From contig NZ_JBPSEG010000013.1 of assembly GCF_051488665.1 (NCBI RefSeq), forward strand, positions 1-64,000: a stretch of 64,000 bases of DNA, in the 5' to 3' direction. The first letter of the stretch is position 1. Each line of letters begins with the position of its first letter. The position numbers were made by a program, and so were the translations under genes. The stretch comes from Melioribacter sp051488665 (lineage in GTDB: Bacteria > Bacteroidota > Ignavibacteria > Ignavibacteriales > Melioribacteraceae). The notes beneath the pieces are model-generated. The model searched no databases. It saw only the letters and a list, made by a program, of their open reading frames with translations, and was not told where the DNA came from. Shown here in pieces: positions 27,729 through 36,804 of this stretch.

Positions 27729-30677
27729 TTATTTGAGTAGCAACATTTTTTTGGTTATTCTGTTATTTTCAAATGTAAGTTGATAATAATAAATTCCGTT
27801 GGATAAATTTTTATTCGGCAATTTATTCAAACTGAATCGATATGTATATACACCGGACTTTTTGTATTCGTCAACAAGAGTTTCGATTTCCCTTCCCAGA
27901 TTGTCGTACAATCTCAATTTAACGCGTCCGTCTTCCGGCAGTGTATATTTTATTAATGTTTCCGGGTTAAACGGATTGGGATAATTTTGGCTCAATTCCA
28001 AACTATTTGGCAGTTCGTCTTTCTCCGCCACGGACGTTATGTACTGTCCGAATATTCCCTCGGCTTCAGTCTCGTCTACCGGATAGTTGAATATTTTTAT
28101 TTCATCCAATATACCTGAAAACGGAGCGTTTTTATCGGAACTGTTTCCGACGAATAAATTTTCCCTTTCGGAGATATCTCCCGTTATGTCGTCAGTTTCG
28201 CTTACCAGCGAACCGTTTAAGAACAATCTTACTTTTCCGTTTTGAGCGTCCCTCACTCCAATTACGTTATTCCATCCTTCAGAAAGATAATTTGAAAGAT
28301 TAGTTAACCTGGCTGTAGTTTTAATTGTATCGTCGTCGATTGCAAAACGAAGTTCGTTATTCTTTATTTCAATGCCGTACCATTTTCCCGATTTTTTATT
28401 TGCAAGGTCTTTTTCAAACGAGCCTTTATTAATCAAATACATCGAAGTTTCTTTCATATCCTTCAATTTGAACCAAAGGGAGACCGAAAAACTTTCCGTT
28501 GAAAAATCAATTGCGCCGTGATGAGGCATTTCCACATAATCGTCTATACCGTCAAAAAAAAGCCCGGTATTGTTTATTCCTTCCGTCCAGGAATTTTCAT
28601 TCATCAAATAAGCAGTCCCGTTAATATGAAATTGCATAAAGTCGTTAACGGCAAAGTTCCTGCCCTCGTCGAATTTCCAGTAAGCGATAACTTGCGGCGA
28701 CAAATTTTTTTTTGTTATGAAATACCAGGTATCGCCTACGGTTTTTCCGTTGGAATTGATTTCGTCTATACGCCAGTAATATTTTGTGTTATATTCGAGA
28801 TTTCCCGGCTTATAAAAATTTTCCGTAACCGATTTAACAAACGGCGGCGGATTTTCAGCGCCGAAATAGACTTCGTGATATTCTGCGTTTAATCCCGTCT
28901 CCCATTCCAGAGCAGTCGTTAATGAAACAAAACTTTCTTTATTGAACGGCGCAGGATTTTCAGCCTTTAACGGAGGCGACGTTGCGCTTAATGTAACTAT
29001 GGTTAAAGTATCCGAATAATCGGAAGTCAATGAATCGTTGAACGCGCTTACTCTGTAATAATATTCTGTTAATTCTTCCGCTGTCGAATCGATGTAGTAA
29101 TTTACGTTTTTTTCCGTCTCGGTTAATGGTTCGAACAGGATTTCGGAATTATCCGATTTAACTCCGCGTTCAATTCTGTAACCGTTTTCGTTATCGGCAT
29201 TGTCTTTCCATGTCAATTGTACATCGGAAAAATCGATTAATTCGCCCCGCAATTCGGAAGGCGTTGGAATAAAATCCGGAAATGTTGTTATCGAATTAAG
29301 ATAATTTTCGAGATTCGTGTAACCGTTTTCGGCAAACGAGCTTCCGTCTGAAGCGTCTTGAGGATTAAGACCGTTTTCTGTTTCCCAAAAGTCCGGCATA
29401 CCGTCATGGTCGGAATCGACTGGTACCGGTCCCTGTTTTAATTCCGGCCATCCTCCTACTTCATCTTGCGAATCGATAATTCCCGTTATCGGATGATCGT
29501 CGGAAAATCCTTGTTTTGTTCTGTAGGTTTTACCTTCGTAAGTTGCATAACCGTTACGGACTTCGTCGATAATTCTTTTGTCGACAGCGTCTCTTCTCGG
29601 CAGAACGGCTCCGGCGCCGTCCAACACAAGCAAATAAGCTTCCCCGGCAGACTGCTGAGTTATCGGCATATAATCAAACGGGCTGTTCGACTTTATCGAG
29701 TCTTTATATTGAGGATAGACATCCTGAACTCCGTATTGCCAGTTATCCTGTGTTGTCTCCGGACTTCCTTCGACAAAATTTTCGGCAATGTACCATTTTC
29801 CGTAGTCGAGCAAACCGTTTCGTGTGCTCGGCGCCACTATTCGATTTTTAACGCCTTCTTTTGTCGCAGGTCCCGGTTTAAAATAGTTGGCAACAAGATT
29901 AATTCTGCTAGCGGGGCTTTCCGAGTCTTTTTGCTCGTGCAGTTCGCCGCCGTAAATGCTGTTGAAGCCCCAGTTATAAATCACATTATTCCTGAAATCG
30001 GTATTGCCGCTTCCCGAGGCAAAGCGAGGATTGCGGCTCGAATGATGAGCGAAAAGATTGTGATGATACGTCGAATTTTTTCCTCCCCAAATGGCGCCGT
30101 AACCGTGCAGTTCTTTTTCATGCGTAGAAGAATATAAACTTTCGCTGATTATACACCATTGAATCGTCAAGTTTTCGCACCAGTAGAGCGACATGGTTTC
30201 GTCGATACTCCAGCTAAGGGAACAGTGATCGATAATAATGTTCTTATGATACCGGCTGCTCATAGCGTCGCCGTCCGCTCCCAAACCGGTTTTATCGCCC
30301 AGTCGAAATCTCAAATACCTTATTATAACATTGTCGGCGTCTATTTTTAACGGATAATCGGCGACACAAATACCGTCGCCGGGCGCAGTCTGTCCTGCAA
30401 TTGTAATGTAAGGATTTTTTATTGAAAGGTCGGACTTAAGATGAATGGTGCCAGACACTCTGAATACAACCGTTCTGGGTCCAGAAGCTTCAACCGCGTA
30501 CCTCAAACTTCCGGGTCCGCTGTCGTTGAGGTTAGTAACTTCAAATACGCGTCCGCCTCTTCCGCCAATAGTGTATTTACCCCAGCCTTCAGCTCCCGGG
30601 AACGCCGGTTGCTGCGCCGAGACGATTGTTAATTGAATAAAAAGCAGCAGAATTAAGTATTTAATAGAATGCTTCAT
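27729..30677 (-). CDS. PL1 pectate lyase secreted by T9SS with FN3 and LamG domains (B)
   Basis: 982 residues. The signal peptide is followed at once by the PL1 beta-helix (about 23-410: AFPGAEGWGKYTIGGRGG, IDHCSLSWSIDE, AHHSSRNPRFAS). A calcium-binding-like segment (DSDHDGMPDFWE), two FN3-type domains (about 475-655), a LamG/concanavalin-type domain (about 665-870: GLFFDGIDDYVEMPHHGAID) and a T9SS sorting tail (about 895-982: LSQNYPNPFNPETLI) follow. The extra domains suggest binding to plant cell-wall material. It is a tandem paralogue of the gene 11 bases downstream. Confidence 0.92.
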   Translation of the reverse strand: MKHSIKYLILLLFIQLTIVSAQQPAFPGAEGWGKYTIGGRGGRVFEVTNLNDSGPGSLRYAVEASGPRTVVFRVSGTIHLKSDLSIKNPYITIAGQTAPGDGICVADYPLKIDADNVIIRYLRFRLGDKTGLGADGDAMSSRYHKNIIIDHCSLSWSIDETMSLYWCENLTIQWCIISESLYSSTHEKELHGYGAIWGGKNSTYHHNLFAHHSSRNPRFASGSGNTDFRNNVIYNWGFNSIYGGELHEQKDSESPASRINLVANYFKPGPATKEGVKNRIVAPSTRNGLLDYGKWYIAENFVEGSPETTQDNWQYGVQDVYPQYKDSIKSNSPFDYMPITQQSAGEAYLLVLDGAGAVLPRRDAVDKRIIDEVRNGYATYEGKTYRTKQGFSDDHPITGIIDSQDEVGGWPELKQGPVPVDSDHDGMPDFWETENGLNPQDASDGSSFAENGYTNLENYLNSITTFPDFIPTPSELRGELIDFSDVQLTWKDNADNENGYRIERGVKSDNSEILFEPLTETEKNVNYYIDSTAEELTEYYYRVSAFNDSLTSDYSDTLTIVTLSATSPPLKAENPAPFNKESFVSLTTALEWETGLNAEYHEVYFGAENPPPFVKSVTENFYKPGNLEYNTKYYWRIDEINSNGKTVGDTWYFITKKNLSPQVIAYWKFDEGRNFAVNDFMQFHINGTAYLMNENSWTEGINNTGLFFDGIDDYVEMPHHGAIDFSTESFSVSLWFKLKDMKETSMYLINKGSFEKDLANKKSGKWYGIEIKNNELRFAIDDDTIKTTARLTNLSNYLSEGWNNVIGVRDAQNGKVRLFLNGSLVSETDDITGDISERENLFVGNSSDKNAPFSGILDEIKIFNYPVDETEAEGIFGQYITSVAEKDELPNSLELSQNYPNPFNPETLIKYTLPEDGRVKLRLYDNLGREIETLVDEYKKSGVYTYRFSLNKLPNKNLSNGIYYYQLTFENNRITKKMLLLK

Positions 30678-30697
30678 CGATTATCCGGAGAAATCAT

Positions 30698-30747
30698 AAA
30701 AAAGGCATCCCGGGAAAGTATTAGTTCAATATGCAGGATGCCTTTTT
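30698..30747 (-). terminator. Hairpin terminator after the beta-helix gene
   Basis: Inverted repeat AAAAAGGCATCC/GGATGCCTTTTT with a 25-base loop, flanked by A and T runs so it can work in either direction. It sits between the beta-helix gene stop (30767) and the start of the PL1 lyase (30677), so the first gene of the block is likely expressed above the rest. Confidence 0.8.
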
Positions 30748-30766
30748 AATCACATATAAAATTCCG

Positions 30767-32155
30767 TTATTTAATCAGCATCATTTTACGTACAAGAGAA
30801 GTTTCTTTAGATGTAAGTTTATAGAGATATATACCGGTCGATAAATTTCCGGCATTGAACGTAACGTTATGATTACCCGCGTTCAATTGACCGTCGATCA
30901 GCACGGCTACTTCTCTACCCAAAACGTCGTATACGGCAAGTTTTGTGTAGCCTGCTTCCGGAATTGTAAACGAGATATTTGTAGTCGGATTGAACGGATT
31001 GGGATAATTTTGTTCCAGACTGAAGCTCGTCGGGAGTATTTCGTTTTCTTCTACGGAAACAGCATTACCTGCCCATCTTAAGTCGCCGATAGGACCGCCG
31101 TCGGTTCCGAATGTAAGCAACGGCGAGCCTGCAGGAAGCGTAAAGTCGCCGTTTTCAGGATCGAGATAGTCGGGGTTCATATAAATAGTATCGTTTTCCG
31201 AAGGAATTGTAACCCATCTCAAATCGCGGTTAGGTCCCAATTCCCAGAAGCACAATTTTTGCCATGTTGCAATCGGCGGCATATCGGAAGAAGCTCTTTT
31301 GAAATAGAGTACTTTTTCAGTTTTATCCTGAGCATTAGAAAAGATTGAATTAGAAACTACCCAATCGTTGTCGGAATGCTCTACCAGAATCATATTTTTA
31401 CCTCCTCCGACGTCATTGAATGTACAATGGTCAATCAGACCTGTCGGTGGAAATGTATTTGGATAACTGGAGCCGCCTTCGAAACGTAAGCCGTAAGCGT
31501 TTACGTGATAAAATGTGCAGTTCTTAGCTTCAAAATATTTGCAATTTGCGTATTTGAACTGAACTACTGAACCTGTGGTACCGCTTCCCGGTTCGTCGCC
31601 GAGGTTATAGACAATCGTATTATGAATCATAATAGTATCCTGGACAACATTGTATAGCGTTTCGTCGAAAGCGCCGTCGACCATGTTGCCGAGGAAATCG
31701 TGAATAACGCAGTCTTTAATATAGAGTTTACCAACCTGAATTTCGTTCAAAGGCACGGGATAAGAGATAAGTTTTGTTTGAACTGCGGTACCGGGAGCCA
31801 TCGGGCTGTCGCCTCTTATTTCGAGTCCTTCGAGCGTCAAAGCGCTCCCTTCGTCCATAACGAAGTATTCACTTGGCGAATTTTCACCCGGAGTAAAATT
31901 GCTGTACAAAATCGGTTTTACTTCCGCAGTCGGTTCTTCGGCTTTTATGGTAATTTGCTTGTTCTTCAAAACGGCAAAGTTAGCCGTCGACGTTGTATAT
32001 TCAGCGCCGTTAATCAAAACAAGGATATCGCCTGAACTGGCATTTTCGATTGCCGTTGTAAGCGAGCCGTCGCCCGGATCAACCATAATGACATTCTGTG
32101 CAAAGATCATACCGGAAAATGCAAAAATTAACAAAAAAAGTAGCTTTTTAGGCAT
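30767..32155 (-). CDS. T9SS-secreted parallel beta-helix protein (DUF4957/DUF5123-like)
   Basis: 462 residues with a signal peptide (MPKKLLFLLIFAFSGMIFA). Residues about 20-375 look like a right-handed beta-helix of the type annotated DUF4957/DUF5123 or PL6-like (VDPGDGSLTTAIENASSGD, IYIKDC-type turns, GLIDHCTFNDVGGGKNMI). A T9SS sorting tail follows (about 385-462: LEQNYPNPFNPTTNI to VRKMMLIK). It is the promoter-proximal gene of the secretome block, with an excellent GGGAGGTT ribosome site and an operator-like sequence upstream. It may be a lyase or a binding protein; I cannot name the substrate. Confidence 0.78.
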   Translation of the reverse strand: MPKKLLFLLIFAFSGMIFAQNVIMVDPGDGSLTTAIENASSGDILVLINGAEYTTSTANFAVLKNKQITIKAEEPTAEVKPILYSNFTPGENSPSEYFVMDEGSALTLEGLEIRGDSPMAPGTAVQTKLISYPVPLNEIQVGKLYIKDCVIHDFLGNMVDGAFDETLYNVVQDTIMIHNTIVYNLGDEPGSGTTGSVVQFKYANCKYFEAKNCTFYHVNAYGLRFEGGSSYPNTFPPTGLIDHCTFNDVGGGKNMILVEHSDNDWVVSNSIFSNAQDKTEKVLYFKRASSDMPPIATWQKLCFWELGPNRDLRWVTIPSENDTIYMNPDYLDPENGDFTLPAGSPLLTFGTDGGPIGDLRWAGNAVSVEENEILPTSFSLEQNYPNPFNPTTNISFTIPEAGYTKLAVYDVLGREVAVLIDGQLNAGNHNVTFNAGNLSTGIYLYKLTSKETSLVRKMMLIK

Positions 32156-32202
32156 GTTAACCTCCCAGACTTATTGTTTGTGAAATTAAGCTATATGCTT
32201 AA

Positions 32203-32246
32203 CTTAATCGCTAACTTAAGTTGCGAAAATTTTGTTTTAATGTCAA
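32203..32246 (-). promoter_or_regulatory. Promoter and operator-like site of the secretome block
   Basis: On the minus strand a consensus TTGACA (32241-32246) is followed by a weak -10 region overlapping the site that reads CTTAATCGCTAACTTAAG on the + strand (32203-32220), with its CG at 32209-32210. Aligned on the CG and read on the minus strand, it gives TTAAGTTAG-CG-ATTAAGTT, close to the sites before exuT and kduI. A CG centre is typical of LacI-family operators. Confidence 0.5.
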
Positions 32247-32259
32247 TAGATTTATGAGT

Positions 32260-32973
32260 CTACTTCCCTTTTTTTAGCCACTCAATCGAATTAGAGACTA
32301 ATTTTCGAAAATTTTCGTTTTTATATACATGAATGTCATGACCCAATAAAAGCGTAACCACACCGGAGTTTTTATATTGCCTTGTCCACCCCAAATATTT
32401 TGCCGACTCGCAATTATCCGCGCCCAGTAAATTATTGTTCCCCTCAGCATATTCTATATTTATGTAAATCTCGTCGTGGACTGGAAAATTTTCCATCCCT
32501 TTTGTAACCGGATGATTCTTATCGAGTATGATTACTTCGAAATCCTGATCGTGCTTATAAGTCGAAGGACCGAATTTTAATCCGCCGAATAAATACGGAT
32601 TATAATGATACCTTGCGCCGGTAATTTTTTTAAATTCATCCCATTCCTGATGAGCCACAATTGCATGATGAAGAAACAGTACACCGATTCCCTTTTCAAA
32701 AATCGAAAGCAAAGCTTCTTTCTGTTCGGAATTAATCTCCTGATAAGTATCATAAAAAAGAATTACGTCATAATTCGACAACGAATCGTCGTCGAAATAA
32801 TCAAATGCTTCGGGCTTGGCTACCGCTTGATAATTTATATTTTCATTTTCTTTAAATATCTCATAAAAAGACGAATCGACTGCTTTGCCGCCCGTTACTA
32901 TTAATAAATTTGTTTTGCTCTGAGCAAGTATGCCTGTCATCGCAATTATTAAATAAATAATAAAAAATTTCAT
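32260..32973 (-). CDS. Secreted ThuA-like protein
   Basis: 237 residues with a signal peptide (MKFFIIYLIIAMTGILAQS). The ThuA/glutamine-amidotransferase-like fold is seen from VILFYDTYQEI, GVLFLHHAIVAHQEW, the HPVTKGMENFPVHDEIYI segment and GHDIHVYKNENF. ThuA proteins are common in sugar-acid catabolic loci but their reaction is not settled. It overlaps the upstream DlgD-like gene by four bases and is the last gene of the kduI operon. Confidence 0.8.
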   Translation of the reverse strand: MKFFIIYLIIAMTGILAQSKTNLLIVTGGKAVDSSFYEIFKENENINYQAVAKPEAFDYFDDDSLSNYDVILFYDTYQEINSEQKEALLSIFEKGIGVLFLHHAIVAHQEWDEFKKITGARYHYNPYLFGGLKFGPSTYKHDQDFEVIILDKNHPVTKGMENFPVHDEIYINIEYAEGNNNLLGADNCESAKYLGWTRQYKNSGVVTLLLGHDIHVYKNENFRKLVSNSIEWLKKGK

Positions 32974-33962
32974 AACGCTTTAATTTTTTCCAATAATTGC
33001 ACTTCAATCGGAATGCCCTCTTCTTCGCACTTTTTTCTGAACAAAGCCGATCTTTCTCCCGGATAATAAATAACTTCGTCGACAGAAACGGGTTCGGCGC
33101 TTTTATAATAATTTAAAATCTCATCGACGTACGATTCGAGTTTATCGTTGAAGAGAGGTTTAATAGCTATAAATACCTGCGACATTCCCGTATCGTATTC
33201 CGATTTCGCCAAATCTGCCGTCGAATTTCCTTCCGACAGAACAGAAGCGATTAAATCGAGCAGGAGCGACAATCCGGCTCCTTTCCAAAGTCCTATTGGC
33301 AGAGCCCGCTGTGTTTTGTTTATTTCAGAGGGATCTTGGGTCAAATTACCCTCCGAGTCGAAACCGCCGAAGTACGGTAGTTCGCGATTTTTATTTATAT
33401 AATCGGCTATTTTTCCGTATGAAAATTGAGACAACGCCATATCGAGCACTACGGGACCCTCTTTGCGGGGAACTGCAAATACAATCGGATTATTCCCCGT
33501 AGCGGCTTGCTTTGCGTTCCAGGGCGGCAGATTTGGGATCGTGTTTGTCCAGCAAATGAATATATATCCTTTTTCAGCTGCCATCCATCCGAAATATCCC
33601 GCTCTCATCCAGTGATTTGTATTCCTTAAGGCAACGCAGCCGATGCCGTATTTATCGGCAAGTTTCATTGCTCTTTTAGTTACAGTATGGGCATTTAAAG
33701 GTCCCGGTCCGAAATTACCGTCCCACTGTTCAATCGCCGAGTACGATTTTTTTAATTCGGGTTTGGCTGCGGGCTTTATCAATCCCCTGTCGATGTAATC
33801 GATAAAAAGCGGGAATCGGTTGATGCCGTGCGAATAGACGCCGCTGGCTGTATTATCAGTAAAAATTTCTGCGCACAGCCCGGCGTCGTCGTCACTAAAT
33901 CCGCGCGATTTCAGTTTATCCCTGAATATATCTTTCAGTTCTTCTTTCTTTACTTTAATCAC
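32970..33962 (-). CDS. DlgD/YiaK-like 2,3-diketo-L-gulonate-type reductase (Ldh family)
   Basis: 330 residues of the malate/L-lactate dehydrogenase-like (Ldh_2) NAD(P)H reductases. Family motifs are SGVYSHGINRFPLFI, NTNHWMRAGYFGWMAAE, TGNNPIVFAVP and GLSLLLDLIASVLS. The closest known theme is 3-dehydro-L-gulonate/2,3-diketogulonate reductase. In this kdu operon the true substrate may instead be a keto-uronate from pectin. Four-base overlaps with both neighbours show tight coupling with the aldo/keto reductase and the ThuA gene. Confidence 0.83.
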   Translation of the reverse strand: MIKVKKEELKDIFRDKLKSRGFSDDDAGLCAEIFTDNTASGVYSHGINRFPLFIDYIDRGLIKPAAKPELKKSYSAIEQWDGNFGPGPLNAHTVTKRAMKLADKYGIGCVALRNTNHWMRAGYFGWMAAEKGYIFICWTNTIPNLPPWNAKQAATGNNPIVFAVPRKEGPVVLDMALSQFSYGKIADYINKNRELPYFGGFDSEGNLTQDPSEINKTQRALPIGLWKGAGLSLLLDLIASVLSEGNSTADLAKSEYDTGMSQVFIAIKPLFNDKLESYVDEILNYYKSAEPVSVDEVIYYPGERSALFRKKCEEEGIPIEVQLLEKIKAL

Positions 33963-34960
33963 TGTTCGAAATATTTCGAGTAAATGGAATTAATTTTATT
34001 AATATCTTCCTGACTCAATTCGACCGAGCCCGCTCCGGCATTTTCTATTACTTGACTTCTGTTTCTTGCTCCGCACAACAAATGCGTAATCCCTTTTCTG
34101 TTGAAAGTCCACGCGCAAACCAATTGCGCTGTAGACACTTTATGTTTTTCTGCAATCGGTTCGAATTCTTTCAGCATTGAATTGACTTTTGTAATATTTT
34201 CAGGAGTGAATAACGGATTGTTGCGTCTCAAGTCGCCTTCGTTATATTTTCTGTCGGGTGAAATTTTACCAGTCAACAAGCCCTGCGAAAGCGGCGAGTA
34301 TGCCAGCACTGCAATCTTATTTTCGTAGCAGTAGTCAAGATTGCCCTGTTCTTCTATTTTTCTGTGGAGCATATTATATTTTTCCTGGTCGGAATCGATC
34401 GCTCCGTATCTTTTCATCTGTTCGACCGAAGCATTCGAGACGCCGATGGCTCTTATTTTTCCCTCGTCTTTCAACTTGGTCAACTCCGCCATTGTGTCTT
34501 CTATCGGCGTGGTCGAATCCTGCCAGTGAGTTTGATATAAATCGATGTAATCCGTCCCAAGCCTTCGCAGGCTTTGTTCTATTTCATAACGAATCGATTC
34601 GGGATGGAGGTATTTATAAATTTTCATTGCGCCGGGAGTCGATTCATCCGCGGCGCCTTTTTCAGTAGTATAGAAAAAGAATTCTCCTTTTTCCAGATCC
34701 CATCTCAATCCGCATTTTGTAGCGATTAAAACTTTATCCCGTTTGCCTTTAACGGCTTTGCCTACGATTTCTTCGGAATAGCCGAAGCCGTATGCGGGAG
34801 CGGTGTCAATCAGGTTGATTCCGTTGTCAATCGCCGCATGAATGGCGTCGATACTTTCTTTTTCGTCGCTGCCTCCCCACATCCAGCCGCCAATAGCCCA
34901 CGCGCCGAATGCAATAACGGAGGCATTCAGTCCTGATTTTCCGATTTCTCTGTACAGCAT
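33959..34960 (-). CDS. Aldo/keto reductase
   Basis: 333 residues with the NADPH-dependent TIM-barrel tetrad: Asp in LIDTAPAYGFGYSEE, Tyr in the same segment, Lys in IATKCGLRW and His in YQTHWQD. The pattern GARNRSQVIENAG near the C-terminus binds NADP. I start it at the ATG at 34960, eight bases after a GGAG. An upstream TTG at 34966 is too close to that site. It probably reduces a sugar aldehyde or keto-acid of the uronate pathway; the substrate is unknown. Confidence 0.88.
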   Translation of the reverse strand: MLYREIGKSGLNASVIAFGAWAIGGWMWGGSDEKESIDAIHAAIDNGINLIDTAPAYGFGYSEEIVGKAVKGKRDKVLIATKCGLRWDLEKGEFFFYTTEKGAADESTPGAMKIYKYLHPESIRYEIEQSLRRLGTDYIDLYQTHWQDSTTPIEDTMAELTKLKDEGKIRAIGVSNASVEQMKRYGAIDSDQEKYNMLHRKIEEQGNLDYCYENKIAVLAYSPLSQGLLTGKISPDRKYNEGDLRRNNPLFTPENITKVNSMLKEFEPIAEKHKVSTAQLVCAWTFNRKGITHLLCGARNRSQVIENAGAGSVELSQEDINKINSIYSKYFEQ

Positions 34961-34971
34961 GAACAATACTC

Positions 34972-35988
34972 CTATTTATTTGCAGCCCAATAAATTCCGC
35001 CTACAATATGTTTTATGAAATTCTGGTCGGTATAATGCTCCGGCAGATGCCCCAACGCGGTATACCAGACTCTGAATTTATTGATTTCCTTACACCACGA
35101 TACAGGATGAAAATCCCCGTGTTTTCCTCCTTTGTAAGTGTTTTCGTCGACTGTCAAAAGGATGTCCGCATTTTCGGGCAATTTTTTCCAGTTGTACCAT
35201 TCGTCTCTCCACACGAGAGAATCCGGCAGATGTTTTGTGGAAAGATGATCCCTGTCTTTAACTCTTATAACGGCATCCTGAATTTCGGGATGGTCGTCGA
35301 AACACGCGCCAATAAAATTGCAGTACCAGTCCCAATTTTCCAAAGTCGCCGCGGCGGAATGAATACCGACGAAGCCCTTGCCGGATTTTGAAAATTCGAC
35401 CAGTGCTTTTTTTCCTTTTTCATCCAGAATATCGCCCGACGTATTAAGGAAGACCAGCAGATCGTAATTTTTCAGATTATCGGTATTAATTTTAGTGGAA
35501 TCGTCCGAGCAGTCGATGCTGAACTTGTAAGTATCGGCAAGTTTACAGAACATATCGATTGCCGTTTCGGTCGATTCGTGCACGTAACCGGACGCTCTGT
35601 AGAAAACTAACATTTTAATTTTATCCGTTTCCATCGGCGTTTCGTCTATTTTGTAATTGACGTTCCACTTAATCCACCGGGATACTTTTTTGCCGTCCTC
35701 TTTAATCGGAAGAAATTTCAACTTACTCGAATAATTAATCGCAGCCGTATCGAGAATTTTGAAACCTGACGATTTAATCAGTTTAATGTCGCTTACGCTT
35801 CCCGTGGTGTCGACCAAAATCATTAAATCCACTTTGCCCTGAATATTATTATCCAAAGCTTCCTTCGGATAATTCAATTCGATTGTTTTAAGGAGAACGG
35901 GTTTTTCGAGCGCCCTTTCCTTTTCAACGTTACTAAAAAAAGAACAAGAATAAATAAGGAAAGGAATAACAAACAGTATTCCTTTCAT
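34972..35988 (-). CDS. Lipoprotein with TonB C-terminal domain fused to ThuA domain
   Basis: 338 residues from the ATG at 35988, which has AAGGAAAT before it. The longer start at 36033 would lie inside kduD. A short lipoprotein signal (FLIYSC) is followed by a TonB_C-like domain (about 25-113: LNYPKEALDNNIQGKVDLMI, SGFKILDTAAINYSSKLKFLP) and then a ThuA domain (about 118-338: VLVFYRASGYVHES-like start, GFVGIHSAAATLENWDWY, PVSWCKE, WYTALGHLPEHY). It lacks the long Pro-rich spacer and membrane anchor of real TonB. A sugar-acid-handling periplasmic enzyme tethered to the membrane is one reading. Confidence 0.8.
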   Translation of the reverse strand: MKGILFVIPFLIYSCSFFSNVEKERALEKPVLLKTIELNYPKEALDNNIQGKVDLMILVDTTGSVSDIKLIKSSGFKILDTAAINYSSKLKFLPIKEDGKKVSRWIKWNVNYKIDETPMETDKIKMLVFYRASGYVHESTETAIDMFCKLADTYKFSIDCSDDSTKINTDNLKNYDLLVFLNTSGDILDEKGKKALVEFSKSGKGFVGIHSAAATLENWDWYCNFIGACFDDHPEIQDAVIRVKDRDHLSTKHLPDSLVWRDEWYNWKKLPENADILLTVDENTYKGGKHGDFHPVSWCKEINKFRVWYTALGHLPEHYTDQNFIKHIVGGIYWAANK

Positions 35989-36017
35989 GACGCTATTTCC
36001 TTTTATTTGTTGACTAC

Positions 36018-36779
36018 CTATCGAGCCATCCAACCACCGTCTACTACCAGAACAGTACCGTTAACATAACTTGAAGCATCCGAGCAGAGGAAAACCATTG
36101 CGCCCATTAAATCCTCGGGAACGCCCCATCTGCCTGCAGGAATTCGATCCTGAATGGCTTTGTTTCTTACGGGGTCTTCCCTTAGCTGTCGAGTATTCTC
36201 TGTTGCAATATAACCCGGAGCAATTGCGTTTACAGTGACGCCTTTCGAAGCCCATTCGTTGGCAAACGCCATTGTCAATTGTTTAACGCCGCCTTTCGAA
36301 GCGGCATATCCCGGCACCAATATACCACCCTGGAAAGACAAAAGCGAGGCAATAAAGACAATTTTGCCGTAGCCCCGTTCGACCATGTCTCTTCCGATTT
36401 CGCGCGTCAATATAAATTGAGCCGAAAGATTGACTTCTATGACTTTATCCCAGTACTCGTCCGGATGTTCGGCTATCGGTTTGCGCAAGATTGTGCCGGC
36501 GTTATTTACGAGAATATCGATACGCGGAAAATCTTTTTTAACCTGTTCGATAAAACCGTAGAGCGATTTTCTGTCGGAAAAATCGCTTACATACGATTTG
36601 AAATTACGACCAGCAGCTTTAACAAGTTTTTCGGTTTCGGTAAAATCATCAACGTATGAAACGCCTATAATGTCGGCGCCGGCTTCAGCCAGAGCCTGAG
36701 CGTATTTTTGACCGATTCCCTGATTCGAGCCTGTAACCAACGCAATTTTACCGTCGAGTTTGAATTTATCGAGAATCAT
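36018..36779 (-). CDS. kduD: 2-dehydro-3-deoxy-D-gluconate 5-dehydrogenase (KduD)
   Basis: 253 residues of the short-chain dehydrogenases. The cofactor motif GSNQGIGQ, NNAG and the catalytic YAASK are present, with the Ser in ASLLSFQGG. KduD reduces 2,5-diketo-3-deoxygluconate to KDG. It follows kduI by 25 bases with a strong GGAGGTG ribosome site, which strengthens the assignment over a generic SDR. Confidence 0.92.
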   Translation of the reverse strand: MILDKFKLDGKIALVTGSNQGIGQKYAQALAEAGADIIGVSYVDDFTETEKLVKAAGRNFKSYVSDFSDRKSLYGFIEQVKKDFPRIDILVNNAGTILRKPIAEHPDEYWDKVIEVNLSAQFILTREIGRDMVERGYGKIVFIASLLSFQGGILVPGYAASKGGVKQLTMAFANEWASKGVTVNAIAPGYIATENTRQLREDPVRNKAIQDRIPAGRWGVPEDLMGAMVFLCSDASSYVNGTVLVVDGGWMAR

Positions 36780-36804
36780 TACAACACCTCCGTTAATTTA
36801 TTTT

